DNA of 64,000 nucleotides, taken from NCBI GenBank assembly GCA_958295485.1, contig OY282354.1:1612001-1676000 (forward strand), read 5' to 3'. Made by a program: the position numbers and the translations under genes. This document shows positions 1 through 12,300 of the stretch, one piece after another. Within the stretch, counting starts at the first letter, position 1, and every line of letters begins with the position of its first letter. This DNA is from an uncultured Gammaproteobacteria bacterium. Its GTDB lineage: Bacteria; Pseudomonadota; Gammaproteobacteria; Eutrophobiales; Eutrophobiaceae. The notes under the pieces were generated by a model that worked only from the letters and a program-made list of their open reading frames with translations, did no database searches and was not told where the DNA came from.

Positions 1-3
1 AAC

Positions 4-209
4 CTTTCAAATCCGACGCAGAAGAGCGCTTTGGCAACATGGGGGGATTGCGCAAGTCGCGCTTGGCGTTTGTTTCGGCGAAACGCCTTGTTGTCATTGC
101 CACTCGTTTATCGAATAAATTAAGCGGTTTCTGATATGTCGCTGCTTTTTTCTTTGCCGTTTGCCCTTCTTCGCTTCAGCTTCGAGGGTGTGAGGCGGTG
201 GGTTGCCTG
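4..209 (+). promoter_or_regulatory. Leader region of the giant adhesin, copy 1 of a duplicated leader
   Basis: This stretch matches 46972-47177, in front of the second adhesin, almost base for base from about 'cgctttggcaac' (27 and 46994) to the poly-C tract, so the leader was duplicated together with the gene. It contains an inverted repeat (65-87) and an ATG at 136 followed by an open frame. A weak sigma70-like pair may lie at TTGTCA (91-96) and ATAAAT (115-120), but an initiation site there would be only ~9 nt from ATG 136. In copy 2 a better promoter candidate lies upstream of the duplicated part, so the true promoter of copy 1 may be outside the window. That the leader is regulatory is inferred from its conservation and structure. 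Confidence 0.45.
65..87 (+). promoter_or_regulatory. Leader hairpin, copy 1
   Basis: GGCGTTT (65-71) pairs perfectly with AAACGCC (81-87) across a 9-nt loop and is followed by a T-rich stretch (TTGTTGTCATT). The same hairpin lies at 47033-47055 in front of the paralogue. It could be a weak terminator or attenuator, or a regulator site; the sequence does not decide between these. Confidence 0.35.
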
Positions 210-226
210 CCCCCCCCCCCCCCCCC
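210..226 (+). repeat. Homopolymer C17 tract, candidate phase-variation switch (gene 1)
   Basis: Seventeen consecutive C lie between the upstream ATG at 136 and the signal-peptide ATG at 313. With 17 C the two ATGs are in the same frame (177 nt apart). Loss of one C would instead put ATG 136 in frame with a short Calx-beta fossil that stops at TGA 314-316, overlapping the adhesin start. Long homopolymeric tracts are known to slip during replication and switch surface genes on and off; the switch role here is inference. The count could also be affected by sequencing error. Confidence 0.6.
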
Positions 227-316
227 GCCGCGCAGACCCCGGATCCGACGATTTCCATCAGCTCGCCGAGTATGCCGGAGGGCGACATCGCCACGATTAC
301 CCTGACGTTGGCATGA
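227..316 (+). pseudogene. Fossil of an adhesin N-terminus (signal-peptide tail plus first Calx-beta strands)
   Basis: Read in the frame beginning at 227, this encodes AAQTPDPTISISSPSMPEGD and then IATITLTLA followed by TGA. The beginning matches the signal-peptide end of the adhesins (EAAAQT) and the rest matches the opening of a Calx-beta module (the usual form is SIDSPSVTEGDSGST). Its stop codon overlaps the adhesin start (GCATGA). It has no start of its own; it can only be read from ATG 136 if the C tract changes length. It is probably a remnant of an earlier copy of the gene that now serves as a leader reading frame. Confidence 0.5.
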
Positions 317-3300
317 AACGCTGGATCGCCGGCTGGCGCCCCTGCCTTGTCCCCTTGCTTCTCCTTATCTTCGCCATCGCGCCCGAGGCCGCCGCGCAGA
401 CGCTGTCGATCAACTCGCCGAGCGTGACCGAGGGGAACAGCGGCTTTCCGAACCTGACGTTCACGGTGACGTTGAACCCGGCGAGCAGCGGGCAGGTGAC
501 GGTGCAATACAGCACCAGGGCGAGCCGCAGCACGGCCACGCCGTCGACGGACTACGGGACGACCACCGGCACGCTGACCTTCGCGGCGGGGACGACCAGC
601 CAGACCTTCAACGTGTGGGTGAGGGGCGATACGACCGACGAGGCGAACGAGACCGTCGTGGCGGAGATTGGCAACGCGAGTGGCGCGACGATCTCGACGT
701 TTAGGGGCACGGGGACGATCATCGACGACGACGGACCGACGGTGTCGATCAACTCACCAAGCGTGACGGAGGGGGACAGCGGCACGACGAACCTGACGTT
801 CACGGCGACGTTGAGCGCGACGACCGTCCAGCAGGTGACGGTGGCCTACGCCGACGCCACGACCGGCACGGCCACGTCCGGGACGGACTACACGGCCATC
901 ACCGCCGGGACGCTGACCTTCGCGGTAGGCGCCACCAGCCAGACCTTCAACGTGGCGGTGAGGGGCGATACGACCGTCGAGGAGAACGAGACCGTCGTGG
1001 TGACCCTGAGCAGCCCGACGGGCGCGACGATCTTGACGGGTACCGGCACGGGGACGATCACGGACGACGACATCACGCTGTCGATCGACTCGCCGAGTGT
1101 GACGGAGGGGAACAGCGGCACGACGAACCTGACGTTCACGGTGACCTTGAGCGCGGCGAGCGGCCGGCAGGTGACGGTGACGGTGGACTATGCCGACGCC
1201 ACGACCGGCACGGCCACGTCCGGGACGGACTACACGGCGCTCACCGCCGGGACGCTGACCTTCCCGGCGGGGACGACCAGCCAGACCTTCAACGTAGCGG
1301 TGATGGGCGATACGACCAACGAGGCGAACGAGACCGTCGTGGTAACCCTGAGCAGCGCGACGAACGCGACGATCTCGACGGCGACCGGCACGGGGACGAT
1401 CACGGACGACGACTTCCCGACGCTGTCGATCAACTCGCCGAGCGTAGCGGAGGGGGATAGCGGCACGACGAACCTGACGTTCACGGTGACGTTGAGCGCG
1501 GCGAGCGCCCAGCAGGTGACGGTGGCCTGGGCCGACGCCGGGACCGGCACGGCCACGTCCGGGACCGACTACACGGCGCTCGGCGGCGGCACGCTGAACT
1601 TCGCGGCGGGGACGACCAGCGCAGACATCATCGTATCGGTGAGGGGCGACACGCTGGGCGAGGCGAGCGAGACCGTCGTGCTGACGTTGAGCAACCCGAC
1701 GAACGCGACGATCTCGGTGGGTACCGGCACGGGGACGATCGGAAACGACGAGGGGGCGACGCTGTCGATCGACTCGCCGGGCGTGACGGAGGGGGACAGC
1801 GGTTCGACGACCCTGACGTTCACGGTGACCCTGAGGCAGGCCAGTACCGAGCAGGTGACGGTGGCCTACGCCGACGCCGGGACCGGCACGGCCACGTCCG
1901 GGACGGACTACACGGCGATCACCGGCGGCGCGCTGACCTTCGCGGTGGGGGAAACCAGCCAGACCTTCGACGTATCGGTGACGGGCGACACGCTGGACGA
2001 AGCGAACGAGACGGTGGTGGTGACCCTGAGCGCTCCGACGAACGCGACGATCTTGACGGGTACCGGCACGGGGACGATCACGGACAACGATGCGATGCCG
2101 ATACTGTCGATCGACTCGCCGAGCGTGACGGAGGGGGACAGCGGCTCGACCAACCTGACGTTCACGGTGACGTTGAGCGCGGCGAGCGGCCGGCAGGTGA
2201 CGGTGGCTTACGCGGACGCCGGGACCGGCACGGCCACGTCGGGGACCGACTACACGGCAATTACCGGCGGGACGCTGACCTTCACGGCGGGGACGACCAG
2301 CCAGACCTTCGACGTAGCGGTGACGGGCGACGTCCTGGCCGAGTCGAACGAGACCGTCGTCGCGACCCTGAGCGGCGCGACGAACGCAACGATCTCGAGG
2401 GCGAGCGGCACGGGGACGATCACCGACGACGATGCGACGCCATCGATCACCTTGACGGTGGATGATAACAGCGTGGCCGAAGGCGACGGGGCGACCACGA
2501 TCACGGTGACCGCCACAGTGGACGGCACGACGCGGTTCGCCGCAGCCAGGACGGTGACGGTAAGCGTAGCGGGCAGCGGCGCGACGGGCGCGGTGGACTT
2601 CGCGGCGGTGTCGGACTTCGACATTACGATTGCGGCCGGCGCGACGAGCGGTACCGGGACCTTCACGCTGACGCCGACGGCCGACACGCTGGACGAGGCC
2701 GACGAGACGGTGACGGTGAGCGGCGTCTTGGGCAGCCTGACGGTGAACCCGGTCACGATCAGCCTGACGGACGACGACGCGACGACGGCGACGCTGTCGA
2801 TCGACTCGCCGACCGTGACGGAGGGGAACAGCGGCTCGACGAACCTGACGTTCACGGTGAGGTTGAGCGCGGCGAGCGGCCAGCAGGTGACGGTGGACTA
2901 CGCCGACGCCGGGACCGGCACGGCCACGTCGGGGACGGACTACACGGCGATTACCGGTGGTACGCTGACCTTCCCGGCGGGGACGACCAGCCAGACCTTC
3001 ACCGTGGCGGTGACGGGCGATATGCTGGCCGAGTTGAGAGAGACCGTCGTGGTGACCCTGAGCGGCGCGACGAACGCGACGATCGCGACGGCGACCGGCA
3101 CGGGGTTTATCACGAACGACGATGTGGGCCTGGTCTTCAACCCCACCGCCCTGACCGTGACCGAGGAAGGCGCCAGCCAGACCTTCACTGTGACACTGAG
3201 CTCTCGGCCCCCCTCAGAACAGGCTACGATCTCTCTCTACCCGGGCCCCGACCTTGAGTTGAGCGCCGGTACCGCCGGTACCGCCAGGAACCCTGGGAAC

Positions 3301-6300
3301 GTCACGTTCAATTTCCGGTGGGGGTTTGACAGACCCCGCCAGATCACCGTCACGGCCCTCGCGGACAGCGACGGCGAGGACGAGACCAGGGTCATCCAAT
3401 ATGACACGGGCGGCTACGGCGGCACGGGCCGTCGGGATGGAGTGACGGTCACGGTCCTCGACGACGAGCCGGCCGTGTCGCTGTCCCTGTCGCCGGCGTC
3501 GGTCTCGGAGAACGGTGGGGTGGCCACGGTGACGGCGACGCTGAACAAGGCTGTGAGCGTGGCCACCACGGTCACGGTGTCGGCGACGGCGGCGGGGACC
3601 GACACGGACGCTGCCGACTTCACCCTGAGTTCAGCGAACACGCTGACGATCGCGGCGAACGAAACGACGAGTACCGGCACGGTGACGGTCACCGCCGTGA
3701 ACAACGCGCTCGACGAACCGGACAAGCGCGTCACCGTGTCCGGCACGGTCTCGCACAACGGCGTGGGGCAGCCCGCCGACCAGACGCTGACGATCACCGA
3801 CGACGATGACGCGCCGACGCTGAGGATCAACTTGCCGACCGTGACGGAGGGTGACAGCGGCACGGTCAACCTGACGTTCACGGTGAGGTTGAGCGCGGCG
3901 AGCGGCCGGCAGGTGACGGTGGACTACGCGGACGCCGGTACCGGCGACGCCACGTCGGGGACGGACTACGAGGCGATCACCGCCGGTACGCTGACCTTCC
4001 CGGCGGGGACGACCAGCCAGACCTTCAGCGTATCGGTGACGGGCGATACGCTGGACGAAGCGAACGAGGGGGTGATCGTGACGTGGAGCAACGCGACGAA
4101 CGCGACGATCGTGACGGGCGACGGGGACACCGTCAATAGCCTGATGCGTACGGGGAGGATCAGGGACGACGACGCGACGCCGACCGCGATCACCTTGACG
4201 GTGGATGACAACAGCGTGGGTGAGGGCGATGGCGCGACGACGATCACGGTGACCGCCACGGTGGACGGGGCGACGCGGTTCGGCGCCGCCACGACGGTGA
4301 CGGTGAGCGTGGCGGGCAGCGGCACGGCGGGGGCAGTGGACTTCGCGGCGGTGTCGGACTTCGACATTGAGATCCCGGCCGGCGCGGCGAGCCAGACCGG
4401 GACGTTCACGCTGACGCCGACGGACGACACGCTGGGCGAGACCGACGAGACGATCACGGTGAGCGGCGTCTCAGGCAGCCTGACGGTGAATTCGGCGACG
4501 CTCAGCCTGACGGACGACGACGGCATGCCGACGTTGTCAATCGACTCGCCGAGCGTGACGGAGGGCAACAGCGGCACGGCGACCTTGACGTTCACGGTAA
4601 CGTTGAGCGCGGCGAGCGGCCAGCAGGTGACGGTGGACTACGCCGACGCCGGGACCGGCGCCGCCACGTCCGGGACGGACTACACGGCGATCACCGCCGG
4701 GACGCTGACCTTCGCGGTGGGGACGACCAGCCAGACCTTCGACGTGGCGGTGACCGGCGATACGCTGGACGAGGTGAACGAGACCGTGATCGTGACGTTG
4801 AGCAGCTCGACGAACGCGCCGATCGCGACGGGTACCGGCACGGGGACGATCACGGACGACGACGGGCCGACGGTGTCGATCGACTCGCCGAGCGTGACGG
4901 AGGGAGACAGCGGCTCGACGACCCTGACCTTCACGGCGACGTTGAGCGTGGCGAGCGTCCAGCCGGTGACGGTAGCCTACGCCGACGCCACGACCGGCAC
5001 GGCCACGTCCGGGACGGACTACAGGGCGATCACCGCCGGCACGCTGACCTTCACGGCGGGGACGACCAGCCAGAGCTTCAACGTATCGGTGACCGGCGAC
5101 ACGACCGACGAGGTGAACGAGACCGTCGTGGTGACCCTGAGTAGCCCAACGAACGCGACGATCTCGACGGCGACCGGCACGGGGACGATCACGAACGACG
5201 ACGAGCCGACGGTGTCGATCGACTCCCCGAGCGTGACCGAGGGGAACAGCGGCACAACGAACCTGACGTTCACGGTGACGCTGAGCGCGGAGAGCGTCCG
5301 GCAGGTGACGGTGGACTACGCCGACGCCACGACCGGCACGGCCACGTCGGGAACGGACTACACGGCCATCACCGCCGGCACGCTGACCTTCGCAGTGGGG
5401 ACGACCAGCCAGACCTTCGACGTGGCGGTGACCGGCGACACGTCCAACGAGGCGAATGAGACCGTCATGGTGGCGCTGGTCAATCCGACGAACGCGACGA
5501 TCGCGACCGCGACCGGCACGGGAACGATCACGAACGACGACGGGGTGACGCTGTCGATCAACTCGCCAAGCGTAGCGGAGGGAAACAGCGGTTCGACGAA
5601 CCTGACGTTCACCGTGACCTTGAGCGCGGCGAGCAGCCAGCAGGTGACGGTGGCCTACGCGGACGCCGGGACCGGCACGGCCACGTCGGGGACCGACTAC
5701 ACGGCGATCACCGGCGGTACGCTGACCTTCCCGGCGGGGACGACCAGCCAGACCTTCAACGTGGCGGTGCTGGGCGATATGCTGACCGAGTCGAACGAGA
5801 CCGTCGTGGTGACCCTGAGCAGCGCGACGAACGCGACGATCTCGTCGGCGACCGGCACGGGGACGATTACGAACGACGACGATGGCGTGATCATCACCCC
5901 CACTGCCCTGACCCTGACCGAGGAAGGCCCCGGCAAGTCGTTCATGGTGGCGCTGGCCACTGATCCCGGGCAAGACAGTGACGGTTACGATATTGAGATT
6001 AGTATCGAATTCATCGCGGACCCCGGGCTCTTGATGAGCAGCTCAATTGCCTTCAGTCCGCCTCAGAATGGGCAGTCTCAGAGGGTCACCCTCGATTTCA
6101 GTTACGACAGGGGCATGAACGATCCCTTTCCGATCACCGTCACGGCCCTCGCGGACAGCAATAGCCAGAACGAGATCAGGAACATCCGGTATCAGGCGTT
6201 CTTCTACGGCCCCTCGGGCGAGCGGAATGGGGTGGCGGTCACGGTCATCGACGACGACAAGCCGGCCGTGTCGCTGTCGCTGTCGCCGGCGTCGGTCTCG

Positions 6301-9300
6301 GAGAACGCGGGCGTCTCTACGGTGACGGCGACGCTAAGCGAGGCTGTAGCCGTGCCCACCACGATCACGGTGTCGGCGGCGGCGGGGACGGGCGCGGATT
6401 CTTCCGACTTCACCCTGAGTTCGGCGAACACGCTGACGATCGCGGCGGGCGAGACGACGAGCACCGGCACGGTGACGGTCACCGCCGTGGACAACGCCCT
6501 GGACGAACCGGACAAGCGCGTCACCGTGTCCGGCGCGGTATCGCACACCGGCGTGATGCAGCCCTCCGGCAAGACGCTGACGATCACCGACGACGATCCG
6601 CTGCCGACAATCTCCATCGACTCGCCGAGCGTGACCGAGGGCGACAGCGGCTCGACGACCCTGACCTTCACGGCGAGGTTGAGCGCGGCGAGCGGCCGGC
6701 AGGTGACGGTGGACTACGCGGACGCCGGTACCGGCACGGCCACGTCGGGGACGGACTACAGGGCGATCACCGCCGGGACGCTGACCTTCCCGGCGGGGAC
6801 GACCACCCCCCAGACCTTCAGCATATCGGTGACGGGCGATACGATCGATGAGGCGAACGAGGGGGTGATCGTGACATGGAGCAACGCGACGAACGCGACG
6901 ATCGTGACGGGCGACGGGGACACCGTCAATAGCCTGGAGCGTACGGGGAGGATCAGGGACGACGACGGCGCGCCGACGCTGTCAATCGACTCACCGAGCG
7001 TGACCGAGGGGAACACTGGTTCGACGAACCTGACGTTCACGGTGAGGTTGAGCGCGGCGAGCGTCCAGCCGGTGACGGTGGCTTATGCCGACGCCACGAC
7101 CGGCACGGCCACGTCCGGGACCGACTACACGGCGATCACCGGCGGGACGCTGACCTTCGCGGCGGGGACGACCAGCCAGACCTTCGACGTGGCGGTAACG
7201 GGCGATACGACCGACGAAGTGAACGAGACCGTCGTGGTGTCCCTGAGCAGCCCGACGAACGCGACGATCGCGACGGGTACCGGCACGGGGACGATCACGG
7301 ACGACGACGGGCCGACGGTGTCGATCGACTCGCCGAGCGTGACGGAGGGCGACAGCGGTTCGACGAACCTGACCTTCACGGCGACCTTGAGCGCGGCGAG
7401 CGTCCAGCCGGTGACGGTGGCCTACGCCGACGCCACGAACGGCACGGCCACGGCGGTGACGGACTACACGGCGATCACCGCCGGGACGCTGACCTTCCCG
7501 GCGGGGACGACCAGCCAGACCTTCACCGTATCAGTGACGGGCGATACGAACGTCGAGCCGAATGAGACCGTCGTGGTGACCCTGAGCAACCCGACGAACG
7601 CGACGATCGCGACGGGTACCGGGACGGGGACGATCAACGACGACGACGATCCGACGATATCGATCGACTCGCCGAGCGTGACGGAGGGGAACAGCGGCTC
7701 GACGAACCTGACGTTCACGGTAACCTTGAGCGCGGCGAGCGCCCAGCAGGTGACGGTGGACTACGCGGACGCCACGACCGGCACGGCCACGTCGGGGACG
7801 GACTACACGGCGATTACCGGCGGGACGCTGACCTTCGCGGCGGGGACGACCAGCCAGACCTTCAACGTGGCGGTGACGGGCGATACGACTGCCGAGTCGA
7901 ACGAGACGGTGGTGGTGACCCTGAGCAGCCCGACGAATGCGACGATCGCGACGGGTACCGGCACGGGGACGATCACGAACGACGACGGGACGACGCTGTC
8001 GATCAACTCACCGAGCGTGACCGAGGGGAACAGCGGTTCGACGAACCTGACGTTCACGGTGACCTTGAGCGCAGCGAGCGGCCAGTCGGTGACGGTGGCC
8101 TACGCGGACGCCGGGACCGGCACAGCCACGTCCGGGACGGACTACACGGCCATCACCCGTGGCACGCTGACCTTCGCGGCGGGGACGACCAGCCAGACCT
8201 TCAACGTGGCGGTGACGGGCGATACGACCTTCGAGGCGAACGAGACTGTCGTGGTGACCCTGAGCGGCGCGACGAACGCGACGATCGCGGCGGGTACCGG
8301 CACGGGGACGATCACGAATGATGACGCGGGCCTGATCTTCACCCCCACTGCCCTGACCTTGAACGAGGAAGGCGCCAGCAAGTCGTTCACCATACAACTG
8401 GCCACTGATCCCGGGTTTGATGTTTCGATCGAGATCTTTCCGCCCGACGGGCTCAGGGTGGATAACAGTACTCGGAGCTTCGACTACGATCTCTCCTATG
8501 GGGACACTCTGGCGCTCTCCGTCGAGGCCCTCGCGGACAGCAACAACGAGGACGAGACCAAGTATATCCAGTATAGCGCGTTCAGCTACGGCCCCTCGGG
8601 CCGTCAGAATGGGGTGGAGGTCACGGTCATCGACGACGACGAACCGGCCGTGTCGCTGTCGCTGTCGCCGGCGTCGGTCTCGGAGAACGGCGGGGTGGCC
8701 ACGGTGACGGCGACGCTGGGTGAGGCTGTGGCCGCAGCCACCACGATCACGGTGTCGGCGGCGGCGGGTACGGGCACGGACGCTTCGGACTTCACCCTGA
8801 GCGCGGCGCGGACGCTGACGATCGCGGCGGGCGAGACGACGAGTACCGGCACGGTGACGATCACCGCCGTGGACAACGCCCTCGACGAACCGGACAAGCG
8901 TGTCACCGTGTCCGGCGCGGCCTCGAGCAGCGCGGGAATTCGGCAACCCACCGACCAGACGCTGACGATCACCGACGACGACGGGCCGACGGTGTCGATC
9001 GACTCGCCGAGCGTGACCGAGGGCGACAGCGGTTCGACGAACCTGACGTTCACGGCGACCTTGAGCGCGACGACCGACCAGCAGGTGACGGTGGATTACG
9101 CCGACGCCACGACTGGCACAGCCACGTCGGGGACCGACTACACGGCCATCACCGCCGGGACGCTGACCTTCCCGGTGGGGACGACCAGCCAGACCTTCGA
9201 CGTAGCGGTGACGGGCGACACGCTGGACGAAGCGAACGAGACGGTGGTGGTGTCCCTGAGCAGCCCGACGAACGCGACGATCGCGACGGGTACCGGCACG

Positions 9301-12300
9301 GGGACGATCACGGACGACGACGCGACGACGGCGACGCTGTCGATCAACTCGCCGACCGTGACGGAGGGTAACAGCGGCACGACGAACCTGACGTTCACGG
9401 TGACGTTGAGCGCGGCGAGCGGCCAGCAGGTGACGGTGGACTACGCCGACGCCGGGACCGGCACGGCCACGTCGGGGACGGACTACACGGCGATTACCGG
9501 TGGTACGCTGACCTTCCCGGCGGGGACGACCAGCCAGACCTTCACCGTGGCGGTGACGGGCGATACGCTGGCCGAGTTGAGAGAGACCGTCGTGGTGACC
9601 CTGAGCGGCGCGACGAACGCGACGATCGCGACGGCGACCGGCACGGGGTTTATCACGAACGACGATGTGGGCCTGGTCTTCAACCCCACCGCCCTGACCG
9701 TGACCGAGGAAGGCGCCAGCCAGACCTTCACCGTGACCCTGAACTCCCGCCCCCCCTCAGAACAGGCTATGATCTCTCTCTACCCGGCCCCCTTCCTCCG
9801 GTTGAGCGCCGGTACCGCCGGTACCGCCACGCACCCTGGGAACGTCACGTTCAATTTCCGGTGGGGGTTTGACTTCCCCCGCGAGATCACCGTCACGGCC
9901 CTCGCGGACAGCAACGCCAATGACGAGACCAGGAACATCACGTACAGCACGTCCGGCTACGGCGACGTGGACACCGCTACCACTACCCCCCAGAATGGGG
10001 TACGGGTCAACGTCATCGACAACGACCCCAGGCCGGCCGTGTCGCTGTCGCTGTCGCCGGCGTCGGTCTCGGAGAACGGCGGGGTGGCCACGGTGACGGC
10101 GACGCTGAGCGCGGCTTCGACCGCGGCCACCACGATCACGGTGTCGGCGGCGGCGGGGACGGATACGGACGCTTCCGACTTCACCCTGAGTACGGCGAAC
10201 ACGCTGACGATCGCGGCGGGCGAGACGACGAGTACCGGCACGGTGACGGTTACCGCCGTAAACAACGCCCTCGACGAACCGGACAAGCGCGTCACCGTGT
10301 CCGGCACGGCATCGAACAGCGCGGGAGTGACGCAGCCCGCCGCCGCGACGCTGACGATCACCGACGACGATCCCACGCCGACACTCTCCATCGACTCGCC
10401 GAGCGTGACCGAGGGTGACAGCGGCTCGACGACCCTGACGTTCACGGTAACATTGAGCGCGGCGAGCAGCCGGCTGGTGACGGTGGATTATGCCGACGCC
10501 GGGACCGGCACGGCCACGTCGGGGACGGACTACACGGCGATCACCGGCGGGACGTTGACCTTCCCGGCGGGGACGACCACCCCCCAGACCTTCACCGTGG
10601 CGGTGACGCGCGATACGACCGACGAGGTGAACGAAACCGTCGTGGTGACCCTGAGCAACGCGACGATCGCGCCGATAGCGACGGCGACCGGCACGGGGAC
10701 GATCACGGACGACGACGGGCCGACAGTGTCGATCGACTCGCCGAGCGTGACGGAGGGCAACAGCGGCTCGACCAACCTGACGTTCACGGCGACGTTGAGC
10801 GTGGCGAGCGTCCAGCCGGTGACGGTGGCCTGGGCTGACGCCGGGACCGGCACGGCCACGTCCGGGACCGACTACACGGCGCTCGTGGGTGGGACGCTGA
10901 CCTTCCCGGCAGGGACGACCAGCCAGACCTTCAACGTGGCAGTGACGGGCGATACGATCATCGAGTTGAGTGAGACCGTCGAGGTGACGTTGAGCAACGC
11001 GACGAACGCGACGATCGCGACGGCGACCGGCACGGGGACGATCACGAACGACGACACGGGCCTGGTCTTCAACCCCACTGCCCTGACCTTGACCGAGGAA
11101 GGCGTCGGTCAGTCGTTCACCGTACAATTGGCCTCTGATCCCGGCTTCACTGTTTCGATTAATATCTTTCCGCCCGAAGGGGTCAGGGTAGCTAACAGCT
11201 CGAGATTTTCCACCAATCTCAGGTGGGGGGACGCCCCCCTGACGCTCACCGCCACGGCCGTCGCGGACGGCAACTTCCAGGACGAGACCGGGTACATCCA
11301 ATATCAGACGTTCGCCTACAGCCGCACGGGCCGTCGGAATGGGGTGGCGGTCACGGTCATCGACGACGACAAGCCGGCCGTGTCGCTGTCGCTGTCGCCG
11401 GCGTCCGTCTCGGAGAACGGCGGGGCGGCCACGGTGACGGCGACGCTGGACCAGGCTGTGAGCGTGGCCACTACGATCACGGTGGCGGCGACGGCGGGGA
11501 CGGGCGCGGACGCTGCCGACTTCACCCTGAGCGCGGCGAACACGCTGACGATCGCGGCGGGCGAGACGACGAGTACCGGCACGGTGACGGTCACCGCCGT
11601 GAACAACGCCCTCGACGAACCGGACAAGCGTGTCACCGTGTCCGGCACGGTATCGCACACCGGCGTGGCGCCGCCCGCCGACCAGACGCTGACGATCACC
11701 GATGAGGACGACGCGCCGACGCTGTCGATCGACTCGCCGAGCGTGACGGAAGGTGACAGCGGCTCGACGAACCTGACGTTCACGGCGACCTTGAGCGCGG
11801 CGAGCGGGCGGCAGGTGACGGTGGACTACGCCGACGCCACGACCGGCACAGCCACGTCGGGGACGGACTACACGGCGATCACCGGCGGCGCTCTGACCTT
11901 CCCGGCGGGGACGACCAGCCAGACCTTCAACGTGTCGGTGACGGGCGACACAAACGACGAGTCGAACGAGACCGTCGCGGTCATCCTGAGCAACGCGGCG
12001 AACGCGACGATCGCGACCGCGACCGGCACGGGGACGATCATCGACGACGACGGCGCGCCGGCGCTGTCGATCGACTCGCCGAGCGTGACGGAGGGCGACA
12101 GCGGCTCGACGAACCTGACGTTCACGGTGACCCTGAGTCCGGCCAGTACCGGGCAGGTGACGGTGGCCTGGGCCGACGCTGGGACCGGCACGGCCACGTC
12201 GGGGAGCGACTACACGGCGACCACGGGCGGGACGCTGACCTTCGCGGCGGGGGAAACCAGCCAGACCTTCGACGTATCGGTGACGGGCGATACGCTGGAC

